Assembly: GCA_964620425.1 (NCBI GenBank)
Contig: CAZUGV010000003.1
Span: 124,001 to 188,000, forward strand
Length of the DNA: 64,000 nt
Source of the DNA: DASXUG01 sp964620425
GTDB taxonomy: Bacteria > Pseudomonadota > Gammaproteobacteria > Burkholderiales > Methylophilaceae
Direction: 5' to 3'
In this document: positions 17,178 through 24,039 of the stretch, in pieces
How the letters are laid out: each line of letters opens with the position of its first letter
How positions within the stretch are numbered: position 1 is the first letter of the stretch
Notes under the pieces: model-generated
What the model saw: the letters and a program-made list of their open reading frames with translations, nothing else
Told to the model about the DNA's origin: nothing
Database searches by the model: none
Made by a program: the position numbers and the translations under genes

Positions 17178-18113
17178 ATGCAACATTTCACCTTAGAAGC
17201 AATTGCGCTTACGCGCAAGTATGGCGAGCAAGAAGCTGTTAACAACGCTAGTTTTACCTTAAAGAGGGGCGAAGTTTTAGGCTTTTTGGGACCCAACGGG
17301 GCGGGCAAATCAACCACCATGAAAATGTTAACTGGCAACCTCGCACCAACCTTCGGTACCATCAAAATATGTGGGATCGATCTGATGGAACATCCCAATG
17401 ATGCTAAAGCCCTCATCGGTTATTTACCAGAACAGCGTCCATTGTATAAAGAGTTTACAGTGGATGAATATTTGACGATTGCCGCAAGATTGCATCGAAT
17501 AAATAGTAATGCCATCAGAAAATCGGTTGAAAATGCTAAACATCGTTGTGGCTTGAGTCACATGGGTAAACGTTTAATTGAAAACTTATCGAACGGCTAT
17601 CAGCAACGTGTTGGTATCGCCCAAGCGATTATTCATAACCCAATGGTTGTTATATTGGACGAACCAACCGTGGGCTTAGATCCTATACAAGTTCGTGAAA
17701 TTAGGGCGTTGATTCGAGAGATCGGCCACGATCACAGCGTGATTATCTCTACCCACATTCTTCCAGAAGTGGAAATGATATGTGATCAAGTTCAAATTAT
17801 CGATCAGGGCAAGCTAGTGTTTAATGGTTCGATTGATGTTCTAAAAAAACGTCGAATGAGCAATACGCTGTTGATCGGTTTTAAAAACCCACCAGAAGTT
17901 CAATCCTTACTCAAGATTGAAAGTGTCACAGAAGTGGATGTCTTAGATAACGGCATGATACGGGTACAGTTTTCACAAGAAAGTTCTCCAGCCAACTGCA
18001 TTGTTCAAGCATCGGTTCAAAATAAATGGGGCTTATACCAAATTGTGCCAGAGCAAACTAGTATGGAAGATATTTTTGTTCAATTGACCTTCCAAGAACA
18101 AATTACCGCTTAA
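17178..18113 (+). CDS. ABC transporter ATPase (GldA/CcmA-like)
   Basis: 311 residues with Walker A GPNGAGKSTT, signature LSNGYQQRVGIAQ, Walker B VVILDEPTVGLDP and a C-terminal extension typical of ABC-2 exporters. It starts 14 bases after the response regulator, with AGAGAG upstream. It forms a three-gene exporter with the next two genes. Substrate unknown. ABC-2 transporters are recurrent near PQQ-alcohol dehydrogenase loci, which suggests a role in the same physiology. Confidence 0.92.
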   Translation: MQHFTLEAIALTRKYGEQEAVNNASFTLKRGEVLGFLGPNGAGKSTTMKMLTGNLAPTFGTIKICGIDLMEHPNDAKALIGYLPEQRPLYKEFTVDEYLTIAARLHRINSNAIRKSVENAKHRCGLSHMGKRLIENLSNGYQQRVGIAQAIIHNPMVVILDEPTVGLDPIQVREIRALIREIGHDHSVIISTHILPEVEMICDQVQIIDQGKLVFNGSIDVLKKRRMSNTLLIGFKNPPEVQSLLKIESVTEVDVLDNGMIRVQFSQESSPANCIVQASVQNKWGLYQIVPEQTSMEDIFVQLTFQEQITA

Positions 18114-18149
18114 CTCACCATCAGACAAAACAGGATTTAAATATTTCCC

Positions 18150-18899
18150 ATGATTATCAATATTGCCAGAAAAGAGCTCAATAGCATGTTTGCTTCGCCC
18201 ATGGGATGGGTAATTTTAGCTATCATGCAGTTTTCGGTTGGCACCTATTACACGCTTAGTTTTAATCAATACTTCGAGATACTCTCAATGCGTGGTGTAC
18301 TACCTGAGCAAATGGGCATGACACAGTTTATGTGCGAGGGTATTTTTGGCTCAGCTAGCATATTATTGATATTTATTATTCCGCTAGTTTCGATGCGTTT
18401 AATCAGTGATGAAATTAGAAGTCAAACCATGACTTTTCTAACGAGTGCCCCGATATCAATTACAGAGATTATCTTAGGAAAATTTCTTGCGCTCATTGTT
18501 TATCATTCATTACTGATTGTGATGATGGTCTTCATGATACTGATTTTAAGCATTTGGGCAGAGGTTGATTATGGGCTGCTAATCACTAATGTGATAGGGC
18601 TGTGGCTGTTAATGTGTTTTGCCTCTGCTGTTGGATTGTTTTTTTCTTCACAAACACAGTATGCAGTGATCGCAGGCTTCTTCACTTTTTTAACACTATC
18701 GCTGCTTGTAATGATAGAGAAGTTTTTTTCCACTCATAGCCAGCCCCTTTTATCCCAACTATCTATCATGAGCCACTATCGAAACTTTTCTAATGGAATG
18801 CTAAATACCCATGACATTATATTTTTTATATTGTTTTCTATGATATTTGTTCTCATGTCCATCAATCGCTTACATGTAAACCGCATAACAGGAAACTAA
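18150..18899 (+). CDS. ABC-2 type permease (GldF-like)
   Basis: 249 residues with about six membrane helices, starting with the family-typical IARKELNSMFASPMGWVILA. It pairs with the ATPase at 17178 and the GldG-like protein at 18902. Three-gene sets of this kind are named after gliding motility in Bacteroidota but are widespread exporters elsewhere. Confidence 0.88.
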   Translation: MIINIARKELNSMFASPMGWVILAIMQFSVGTYYTLSFNQYFEILSMRGVLPEQMGMTQFMCEGIFGSASILLIFIIPLVSMRLISDEIRSQTMTFLTSAPISITEIILGKFLALIVYHSLLIVMMVFMILILSIWAEVDYGLLITNVIGLWLLMCFASAVGLFFSSQTQYAVIAGFFTFLTLSLLVMIEKFFSTHSQPLLSQLSIMSHYRNFSNGMLNTHDIIFFILFSMIFVLMSINRLHVNRITGN

Positions 18900-18901
18900 C
18901 C

Positions 18902-20272
18902 ATGCGTATACATATTAAAATGGTCAGAAATTTAATATCCAATTCATATTGGGTGGCCGCATCTTTAGTGACTTTAAGCATACTAGTTGGATGGATTTCA
19001 TCCCACAATGATTGGCAAGCCGACTTAACTCAAAATCAGCGAAACAGCTTGTCTTTAGAGAGTCTACAAGTATTAGAGAACCTACCAGACGCTATCGAAA
19101 TTAAAGCGTTATCAAGTAACAGCCCAACAAGCGGAAAGTATTTTAGAAAGTCTATTTCAAGCTTTATTAGTCGCTATCAACAGTACAAAAGGAATATTAC
19201 CCTTAGTTTTATAGATCCTTCGCATGACAGCAAGGATGCAATGGTCTTAGGTTTAAAACATGAAGGCGATATCATCGTCAGCTACAAAAATCGCCAAGAG
19301 CATTTTACGCTACCTTACACTGAAGAGCGCTTAACGAATTTGCTTATCAAGCTCAGCGCGAGCAAGAAACTCTCTTTTTTCTTTACTGCTGGCCATCAAG
19401 AACCAAAACTAACTGATGAATCTCTTAATGGCTGGTCGCAGTTTGCAAGGGCTTTAAATAATAGCGGAATGGATTTCAAGCAATCATCAAATCTGAACGA
19501 TTTAACACAGCAACAAATTTTAGTAATTAATGCTCCTCACGAGCCATTCAATGCTTCAGAACTGAAAATGGTGAAAACGCATATCAATATGGGTGGGAAT
19601 TTAATTTGGTTTATTGACCAACCGAACTTACAGGGGCTGAACGAATTGTTAAGTGCTTTAAATCTTGAGGTAAGTCAAGGAATTAACGTTGACTTATCCA
19701 ATAAGGGATATGGGTTTGACCCAAAACTGGTTAGTGCATCCAGTTATGCAAAACATGAGATGTTTAATGATTTTATACTGATGTCATTTTTTCCGTCAGC
19801 GCATCGTATAAGCCAAAAATCAGATAACGCCATGTGGAAAATGACGCAGCTAATTGGTGTCGCAGAAAATGGTTGGCTTACCAAAACAGAACCTCAATCG
19901 CTCGCTAGTGAAGAGTTGGTAAAAAACATAGAACGCCACGGTCCCAATAATATTGGGATGGCATTAGAACACACTGATAAAAAGAAACTACAACGCATCT
20001 TGGTATTTGGAAATAGCGCCTTTTTATCAAACAGCACCATCTCTCAGGGTGGAAACTTACAGCTTGGAGTTAGATTGACACAATGGATTTCAAGCAACTA
20101 TAGCCCCATCAGCATACCATTTAAACTCACTAAAGATAGTATTGTTTTGATTCCCAACACGACTACAAGCAAGTACCTTATTTTGGCAGTTTTTAATGGG
20201 TTTCAATTTATATTACCTGTTAGTCTTATTTGTGTTGCGCTGGTTGTTTTGCGAAGAAAATCTAGATTTTGA
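18902..20272 (+). CDS. GldG-like ABC-type uncharacterised transport protein
   Basis: 456 residues: N-terminal membrane helix (about 15-31), a large extracytoplasmic domain of the GldG/intracellular-motility-like type (ADLTQNQRNSLS, SFIDPSHDSKDA, FFTAGHQEP), and a C-terminal helix (about 428-448). Starts two bases after the permease stop. Third component of the exporter; it ends the plus-strand mxa-linked unit. Confidence 0.85.
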   Translation: MRIHIKMVRNLISNSYWVAASLVTLSILVGWISSHNDWQADLTQNQRNSLSLESLQVLENLPDAIEIKALSSNSPTSGKYFRKSISSFISRYQQYKRNITLSFIDPSHDSKDAMVLGLKHEGDIIVSYKNRQEHFTLPYTEERLTNLLIKLSASKKLSFFFTAGHQEPKLTDESLNGWSQFARALNNSGMDFKQSSNLNDLTQQQILVINAPHEPFNASELKMVKTHINMGGNLIWFIDQPNLQGLNELLSALNLEVSQGINVDLSNKGYGFDPKLVSASSYAKHEMFNDFILMSFFPSAHRISQKSDNAMWKMTQLIGVAENGWLTKTEPQSLASEELVKNIERHGPNNIGMALEHTDKKKLQRILVFGNSAFLSNSTISQGGNLQLGVRLTQWISSNYSPISIPFKLTKDSIVLIPNTTTSKYLILAVFNGFQFILPVSLICVALVVLRRKSRF

Positions 20273-20340
20273 ATAGAGGGTGTCCTGGACTTCCCCCAAT
20301 CAGCCATCAAAAGCTTGGAGTTAGCCTCTTGCACGACTAT

Positions 20341-20385
20341 ACACTAGCTTGCATTAGTGTTTCTTATGTAGTAAGGTATGCTACA
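20341..20385. promoter_or_regulatory. Inverted repeats at the start of the MNT gene
   Basis: ACACTA (20341-20346) is inverted as TAGTGT (20355-20360), and TGTAG (20367-20371) as CTACA (20381-20385), the latter spanning the start codon at 20378. They may be autoregulatory operators for the winged-HTH part of the MNT protein. Confidence 0.4.
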
Positions 20386-20995
20386 TTTGAAGCCAAAAAG
20401 GAAACGTTTATTGCTGTCGTCAATAATTTTTAGCGAGTACAGGAAACGTATTTTGGGTTTACTTTTACTTAACCCAGAAGGGAGTTATCACGTTCGTGAA
20501 CTGGCGAGGCTTACCAATACGTCTGCGGGTACTTTACACAAAGAATTAAGCAAGTTAAGCGCTTGTGGGATTCTACTAAGTAAAAAAGTTGGAAATCAAG
20601 TGCATTATAGTGCGAATATACTTTGTCCAATATTTAACGAGCTTGCGAGTATTTTGCGAAAAACTTCAGGATTGGTCGATGTTTTAGCCGATGCATTATC
20701 AACCGTGCAAAATCAAATTAGCTTGGCTTTTGTATTTGGATCGGTTGCCCGTGGCGAACAACAAACTAACAGCGATATAGATATCATGTTAGTGGGTAAT
20801 TTGAGTTTTGGGGATGCCATACAATCTTTGCATGTTACGCAAACAACTTTGCAACGTGAAATAAATCCTGTGGTGTATTCAATAGAAGAGTTTGTTAGGC
20901 GAGTGAAAGCTAACGACTCATTTATTAAAGAGGTATTGGATAAGCCGAAGTTGTTTATAATAGGCACTGAAAATGAGCTTAGACAACTTACTTAA
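20378..20995 (+). CDS. Winged-HTH plus minimal nucleotidyltransferase (MNT) protein
   Basis: 205 residues. An N-terminal winged helix (YHVRELARLTNTSAGTLHKE) is joined to a nucleotidyltransferase domain with the intact motif GSVARGEQQTNSDIDIM (Gly-Ser, Asp-x-Asp). MNT proteins paired with HEPN proteins form toxin-antitoxin-like modules in which MNT can modify HEPN by AMPylation. The HEPN gene overlaps its end by 23 bases. The HTH fusion suggests that it also represses its own promoter. Confidence 0.87.
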   Translation: MLHLKPKRKRLLLSSIIFSEYRKRILGLLLLNPEGSYHVRELARLTNTSAGTLHKELSKLSACGILLSKKVGNQVHYSANILCPIFNELASILRKTSGLVDVLADALSTVQNQISLAFVFGSVARGEQQTNSDIDIMLVGNLSFGDAIQSLHVTQTTLQREINPVVYSIEEFVRRVKANDSFIKEVLDKPKLFIIGTENELRQLT

Positions 20996-21422
20996 AATCA
21001 AGCAACTCCAATTGCATAATCCATCAAACGAAGCACTACTCCGTTTGCTAGAGGCGGCAAAACGTAATATTGCTGATGCTCATATTGAAGCGGTAAGCGG
21101 CGAAAACAGATTTGATGCTTCATACAAAAGTATTATGCAATGCGCAATGCTCGCTTTGTGGCTAAATGGCTACCGAACATCAACAAGCCAACCTGGACAT
21201 CACCAAACAGCTATTCAAACGCTACCCACAACCATTGGATTACCGCATGCCACAGTAATTATTTTAGATGGACTGCGTAAGCAACGTAATGTGAGCGACT
21301 ACGAGGGCGATCCTATTAGTGATCAAGCAGTCATTGAGTGTATTAAGCAAGCAGAAAATCTATATCAAAATATGCGTGATTGGATAAAAGCAAATCGAGT
21401 AGAGTTAAATAATCTACTGTAG
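20973..21422 (+). CDS. HEPN-domain protein paired with MNT
   Basis: 149 residues, all-helical, with the conserved segment LRKQRNVSDYEGD near residue 110. Canonical HEPN RNases carry Arg-x4-6-His; here the Arg-Asn is followed by Asp-Tyr with no His, so nuclease activity is uncertain. Location and overlap with the MNT gene define a HEPN-MNT module, the last genes before the right boundary of island 1. Confidence 0.82.
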   Translation: MSLDNLLKIKQLQLHNPSNEALLRLLEAAKRNIADAHIEAVSGENRFDASYKSIMQCAMLALWLNGYRTSTSQPGHHQTAIQTLPTTIGLPHATVIILDGLRKQRNVSDYEGDPISDQAVIECIKQAENLYQNMRDWIKANRVELNNLL

Positions 21423-21540
21423 GGAAATTGTCACAAAACATAGTCTATTATGCCGATAATGAGACTAAATAGAACAAAAAATCATATATGCAGGCGTTGT
21501 AAGTAATTGATTAATAATAACTAAAATTTTAAACCTGCCC

Positions 21541-21664
21541 CTACGAACCAAGGGGTCAGGAGTTCGAATCTCTTCGGGCGCACCATACAAATCAAAGGCT
21601 TACAGATTAAATGCTGTAGGCCTTTTTTGTTTTCATGTGTCCATGGGTACACCCATGGGTACAC
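21541..21664 (+). repeat. att-like direct repeat, copy 2 (inner boundary)
   Basis: Repeats the tRNA-Arg gene from its anticodon loop to CCA plus terminator (79 of 80 bases identical to copies 1 and 3). It continues to resemble copy 1 as far as 21664 (CATGGGTACACCCATGGGTA). It cannot fold into a tRNA because the 5' half is missing. Confidence 0.9.
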
Positions 21665-22138
21665 CAAAAAAATTTTAAGTAAAAAAGCCTATCCAAAACC
21701 AATGAAAACCTCGAGACAAAGATTGTTGTTGGTTTTGCACAAATATATATTTTCACAATTAGCAGATTGCAAGAATATTGCAATAACGATTTCAAGTGAC
21801 GTGGCTGGCATTAAATCTTTAATCTTGAGTATGATTTTTTTCCCGTAACAACGTAACAATCCATAGGTATTCCAAAACTATTGTTACTCGTCATATGTAT
21901 GAAAGTAAATTCGAACTTTTGTAAACCGTACATTTTAGGCGAGTGTGTTTACAGTTTAACTGTGAAAGTTTGTGAATAATCTACCGCCAAGCACTCAGGT
22001 AGCCTCTTTTTACCTCGGAATTTCATTTTAAGTCAGTTCGCCGCACACATTCATTGTATTGTGACCTCCCGAAGTTGCACTGGGACAAATTCCCGATTTA
22101 ATCAAATGGGTAGCTTGTTAGTTGATATTTGCATATAT
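21665..22138. other. Non-coding stretch at the left end of element 2
   Basis: About 470 bases with no supported gene. Short frames exist but lack RBS and family signal. A remnant of integrase or excision functions could have stood here, since this is the side adjoining the attachment repeat. Confidence 0.4.
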
Positions 22139-22155
22139 GTACCAATTATGGTACC
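22139..22155. promoter_or_regulatory. Palindromic operator candidate before the HigB-like gene
   Basis: GTACC-AATTAT-GGTAC centred ten to twenty bases before the start codon at 22165. Type II toxin-antitoxin operons are typically autorepressed at such sites. Confidence 0.5.
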
Positions 22156-22164
22156 ATTGACCTA

Positions 22165-22512
22165 ATGAACTTTCCCATACTCGAAGTTAGGTTTTTTAAA
22201 TCCGAAACAGGTAATGAACCTGTGAGAGAGTTTATTAAATCGTTAAATGCTATCGACAGAAAAACCATAGGCGAAGACATTAAAACCGTTCAATTTGGTT
22301 GGCCTTTAGGCATGCCCTTAGTCGGACACCTTGGTGGCGATATATGGGAAGTTCGGATCAAATTGGATTCAAGAATCGTTCGCGTACTTTTTACGCTTGA
22401 AAATGGAATTATGGTGTTATTGCATGCCTTTATTAAAAAGCAACAGAAAACACCTAAGCCTGATTTAGATTTGGCTAAAGACAGATGCAAAAAACTAAGG
22501 AGACAGCAATGA
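22165..22512 (+). CDS. HigB/RelE-family toxin (phage-derived Gp49-like)
   Basis: 115 residues from the ATG at 22165 (MNFPILEVRFF); an upstream ATG at 22129 would place the palindrome inside the gene. The sequence has the RelE-like core GNEPVREFIKSL, DIWEVRIKL, SRIVRVLFTL and a basic C-terminus (KDRCKKLRRQQ). Such toxins cleave mRNA on the ribosome. The following antitoxin starts within its stop codon (ATGA). Confidence 0.85.
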   Translation: MNFPILEVRFFKSETGNEPVREFIKSLNAIDRKTIGEDIKTVQFGWPLGMPLVGHLGGDIWEVRIKLDSRIVRVLFTLENGIMVLLHAFIKKQQKTPKPDLDLAKDRCKKLRRQQ

Positions 22513-22793
22513 ACCCACATATTGGTAGTAGCTTTGACGATTTACTTGCAGAAGATGCCATGCTGGAAGAAGCTACAGCGATTGCAGTGAAACGTGCTAT
22601 TTCATGGCAAATTGAACAAGAAATGACTGCGCAGAAACTTACTAAAACTGCCATGGCAAAAAGAATGCACACCAGTCGTGCTGCACTGAACAGACTTTTA
22701 GATGAAAAAGATACTAGCCTTACCCTCACCACTTTAGCAAGTGCGGCAAGTGTACTGGGTAGAACACTTAAAATTGAGTTGGCCGCGATTTAA
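22509..22793 (+). CDS. XRE-family HigA-like antitoxin
   Basis: 94 residues from the ATG at 22509 overlapping the toxin stop. A helix-turn-helix is visible at LTKTAMAKRMHTSRAALNRLL, followed by LTTLASAASVLGRTLKIEL typical for antitoxins paired with RelE/HigB toxins. It neutralises the toxin and represses the operon. Confidence 0.88.
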   Translation: MNPHIGSSFDDLLAEDAMLEEATAIAVKRAISWQIEQEMTAQKLTKTAMAKRMHTSRAALNRLLDEKDTSLTLTTLASAASVLGRTLKIELAAI

Positions 22794-22941
22794 AATTCGC
22801 CTGGGGGACTTTGGATATTGATGTACTCATCCTTTCTAGATAAATCCATAAAATCAATTTAAAAGCTCGACCTAGGTCATAGATGCACTAGAAACATAAT
22901 TAGATTGAATATGTAATATCACCTATGATACCATCGTCCTC

Positions 22942-23361
22942 ATGAAAGTGGTATTCGATACAGATGTTTTAATTGCTGGCTTGCGAAGCCCCTCAGGTGC
23001 ATCTGCCGCTTTATTAAGTTTAGCTAGGCATGAAAAATTTAATTTATTGGCGAGCGTACCGCTATTTATAGAATATGAGGCAAAGTGTTTATTGCCAGAG
23101 CATTACGAGATTGCTGGACTGACGCTTGAGCAAGTTCAGATTTTTTTAGATACAGTAGCAGCGTTTATCGTACCTGTTGAGATTCATTATCTTTGGCGAC
23201 CTCAATTGCGTGATGCCGCTGACGAAATGGTAATTGAAGCCGCAGTTAATGGAAAGGCTGACGTTCTAGTAAGCTTTAATCATCGTGATTTTGGTGATAT
23301 ACCGAAAAAATTTGGGATTGAATTGTTATTACCTTCAGAATTCATCAGGAGACTAAAATGA
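22942..23361 (+). CDS. PIN-domain toxin
   Basis: 139 residues: PIN fold with acidic residues in VVFDTDVLIAG (Asp6, Asp8), an internal Glu in IEYEAK and DAADEMVIEAA, typical of the 'putative toxin, PIN family' group. It probably cleaves RNA. A TATGAT box at about 22924-22929 suggests a very short leader. The antitoxin gene overlaps by four bases. The pair is flanked by the 12-mer TGGGGGACTTTG at 22802 and 23641. Confidence 0.85.
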   Translation: MKVVFDTDVLIAGLRSPSGASAALLSLARHEKFNLLASVPLFIEYEAKCLLPEHYEIAGLTLEQVQIFLDTVAAFIVPVEIHYLWRPQLRDAADEMVIEAAVNGKADVLVSFNHRDFGDIPKKFGIELLLPSEFIRRLK

Positions 23362-23606
23362 GTGCTACAACTTATCCATTACGTTTACCAAAGTCACTCA
23401 AGAGTGCTGTTGAGTCTGCTAGCCGCAGAGATGGTACAAGTATTAACCAGTTTGTGGCTATTGCTGTCGCTGAGAAAATTGCAGCCATGGAAGCGGCCAC
23501 CTTTTTTAATAGTCGTAAAAATCGTGCAGATTTCGCAATGTTCGATGCGATATTAAATCGGGATGGTGGACTACCACCTATTGAAGGTGATGAAATTACT
23601 GAATAA
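23358..23606 (+). CDS. Ribbon-helix-helix antitoxin partner of the PIN toxin
   Basis: 82 residues beginning TTYPLRLPKSLKSAVESASRRDGTSINQF, the CopG/HicB-type ribbon-helix-helix used by antitoxins, with an acidic C-terminal tail that would bind the toxin. The start codon overlaps the toxin stop (ATGA). Confidence 0.83.
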   Translation: MSATTYPLRLPKSLKSAVESASRRDGTSINQFVAIAVAEKIAAMEAATFFNSRKNRADFAMFDAILNRDGGLPPIEGDEITE

Positions 23607-23742
23607 CTTTTAATGCCTCACTAAAAAGCGTGGGGACTTGTGGGGGACTTTGACCTCATTAACGGTACAAAACAGTACAAAAAGCAGGAATTGAGCGGCT
23701 ATAATATTAAATAAAATCAATAACTTAAAAATAAACGATTAA

Positions 23743-23829
23743 CTACGAACCAAGGGGTCAGGAGTTCGAATCTCTTCGGGCGCACCATACAAATCAAAGG
23801 CTTACAGTTTAAATGCTGTAGGCTTTTTT
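23743..23829 (+). repeat. att-like direct repeat, copy 3 (outer right boundary)
   Basis: Bases 23743-23822 are identical to 1050-1129: tRNA-Arg from the anticodon loop through CCA and terminator stem, followed by a T-run. The sequence beyond does not match copies 1 and 2, so it is likely the original chromosomal flank of the tRNA gene. It marks the outer end of the island complex. Confidence 0.9.
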
Positions 23830-24039
23830 TATTTGCCCACGGTTGCATGGTACAATTTGTGTATGGTGTTGGTGTGTTGGTGTCTAATTTAAATTATCTA
23901 ATTGCACCATTAGTGCATGTCTAAAATGACCTACTGTACTTCCTGCTCTTTAGCGAGTGGAGCACCCAGAAAAATGATGCATAATGACTATACTTGCCCT
24001 ATTATTAAATCAGGGCTAACTCATAGCTAGGGAGAAAAA

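Larger units (their letters stand above)
1050..21540. mobile_element. tRNA-Arg-associated genomic island 1 carrying the mxa methanol oxidation cluster
   Basis: The interval is bounded on the left by the intact tRNA-Arg and on the right by an 80-nt repeat (79 of 80 identical) of its 3' part, with a period of exactly 20,491 bp. It contains the whole mxa operon, its accessory genes, a two-component system, an ABC transporter and an MNT-HEPN pair, but no integrase or transposase. The boundaries are read directly from the repeats. That the segment entered or can leave as a unit is inference. Integrase loss, or supply of an integrase in trans, would be needed to explain the missing recombinase. Confidence 0.75.
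21541..23742. mobile_element. Tandem tRNA-Arg-associated element 2 with two toxin-antitoxin pairs
   Basis: A 2.2-kb segment between repeat copies 2 and 3, carrying HigBA-like and PIN/RHH pairs and no integrase. Its left end after the tRNA-derived core is similar to the left end of island 1, suggesting related elements integrated one after another at the same site. This is inferred from repeat structure. Confidence 0.65.

Noticed and set aside
21541..21617. tRNA-like sequence at 21541 and again at 23743
   Set aside because: Only the 3' part from the anticodon loop is present; acceptor 5' strand and D arm are missing, so these are attachment repeats and not tRNA genes.
21627..21848. 73-codon frame across the end of repeat copy 2
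   Set aside because: It begins within the duplicated terminator region, has no RBS and no recognisable domain.
23653..23709. Frame ending in LINGTKQYKKQELSGYNIK just before repeat copy 3 as an integrase C-terminus
   Set aside because: No catalytic motif is visible and the frame is very short; not enough to call a recombinase remnant.
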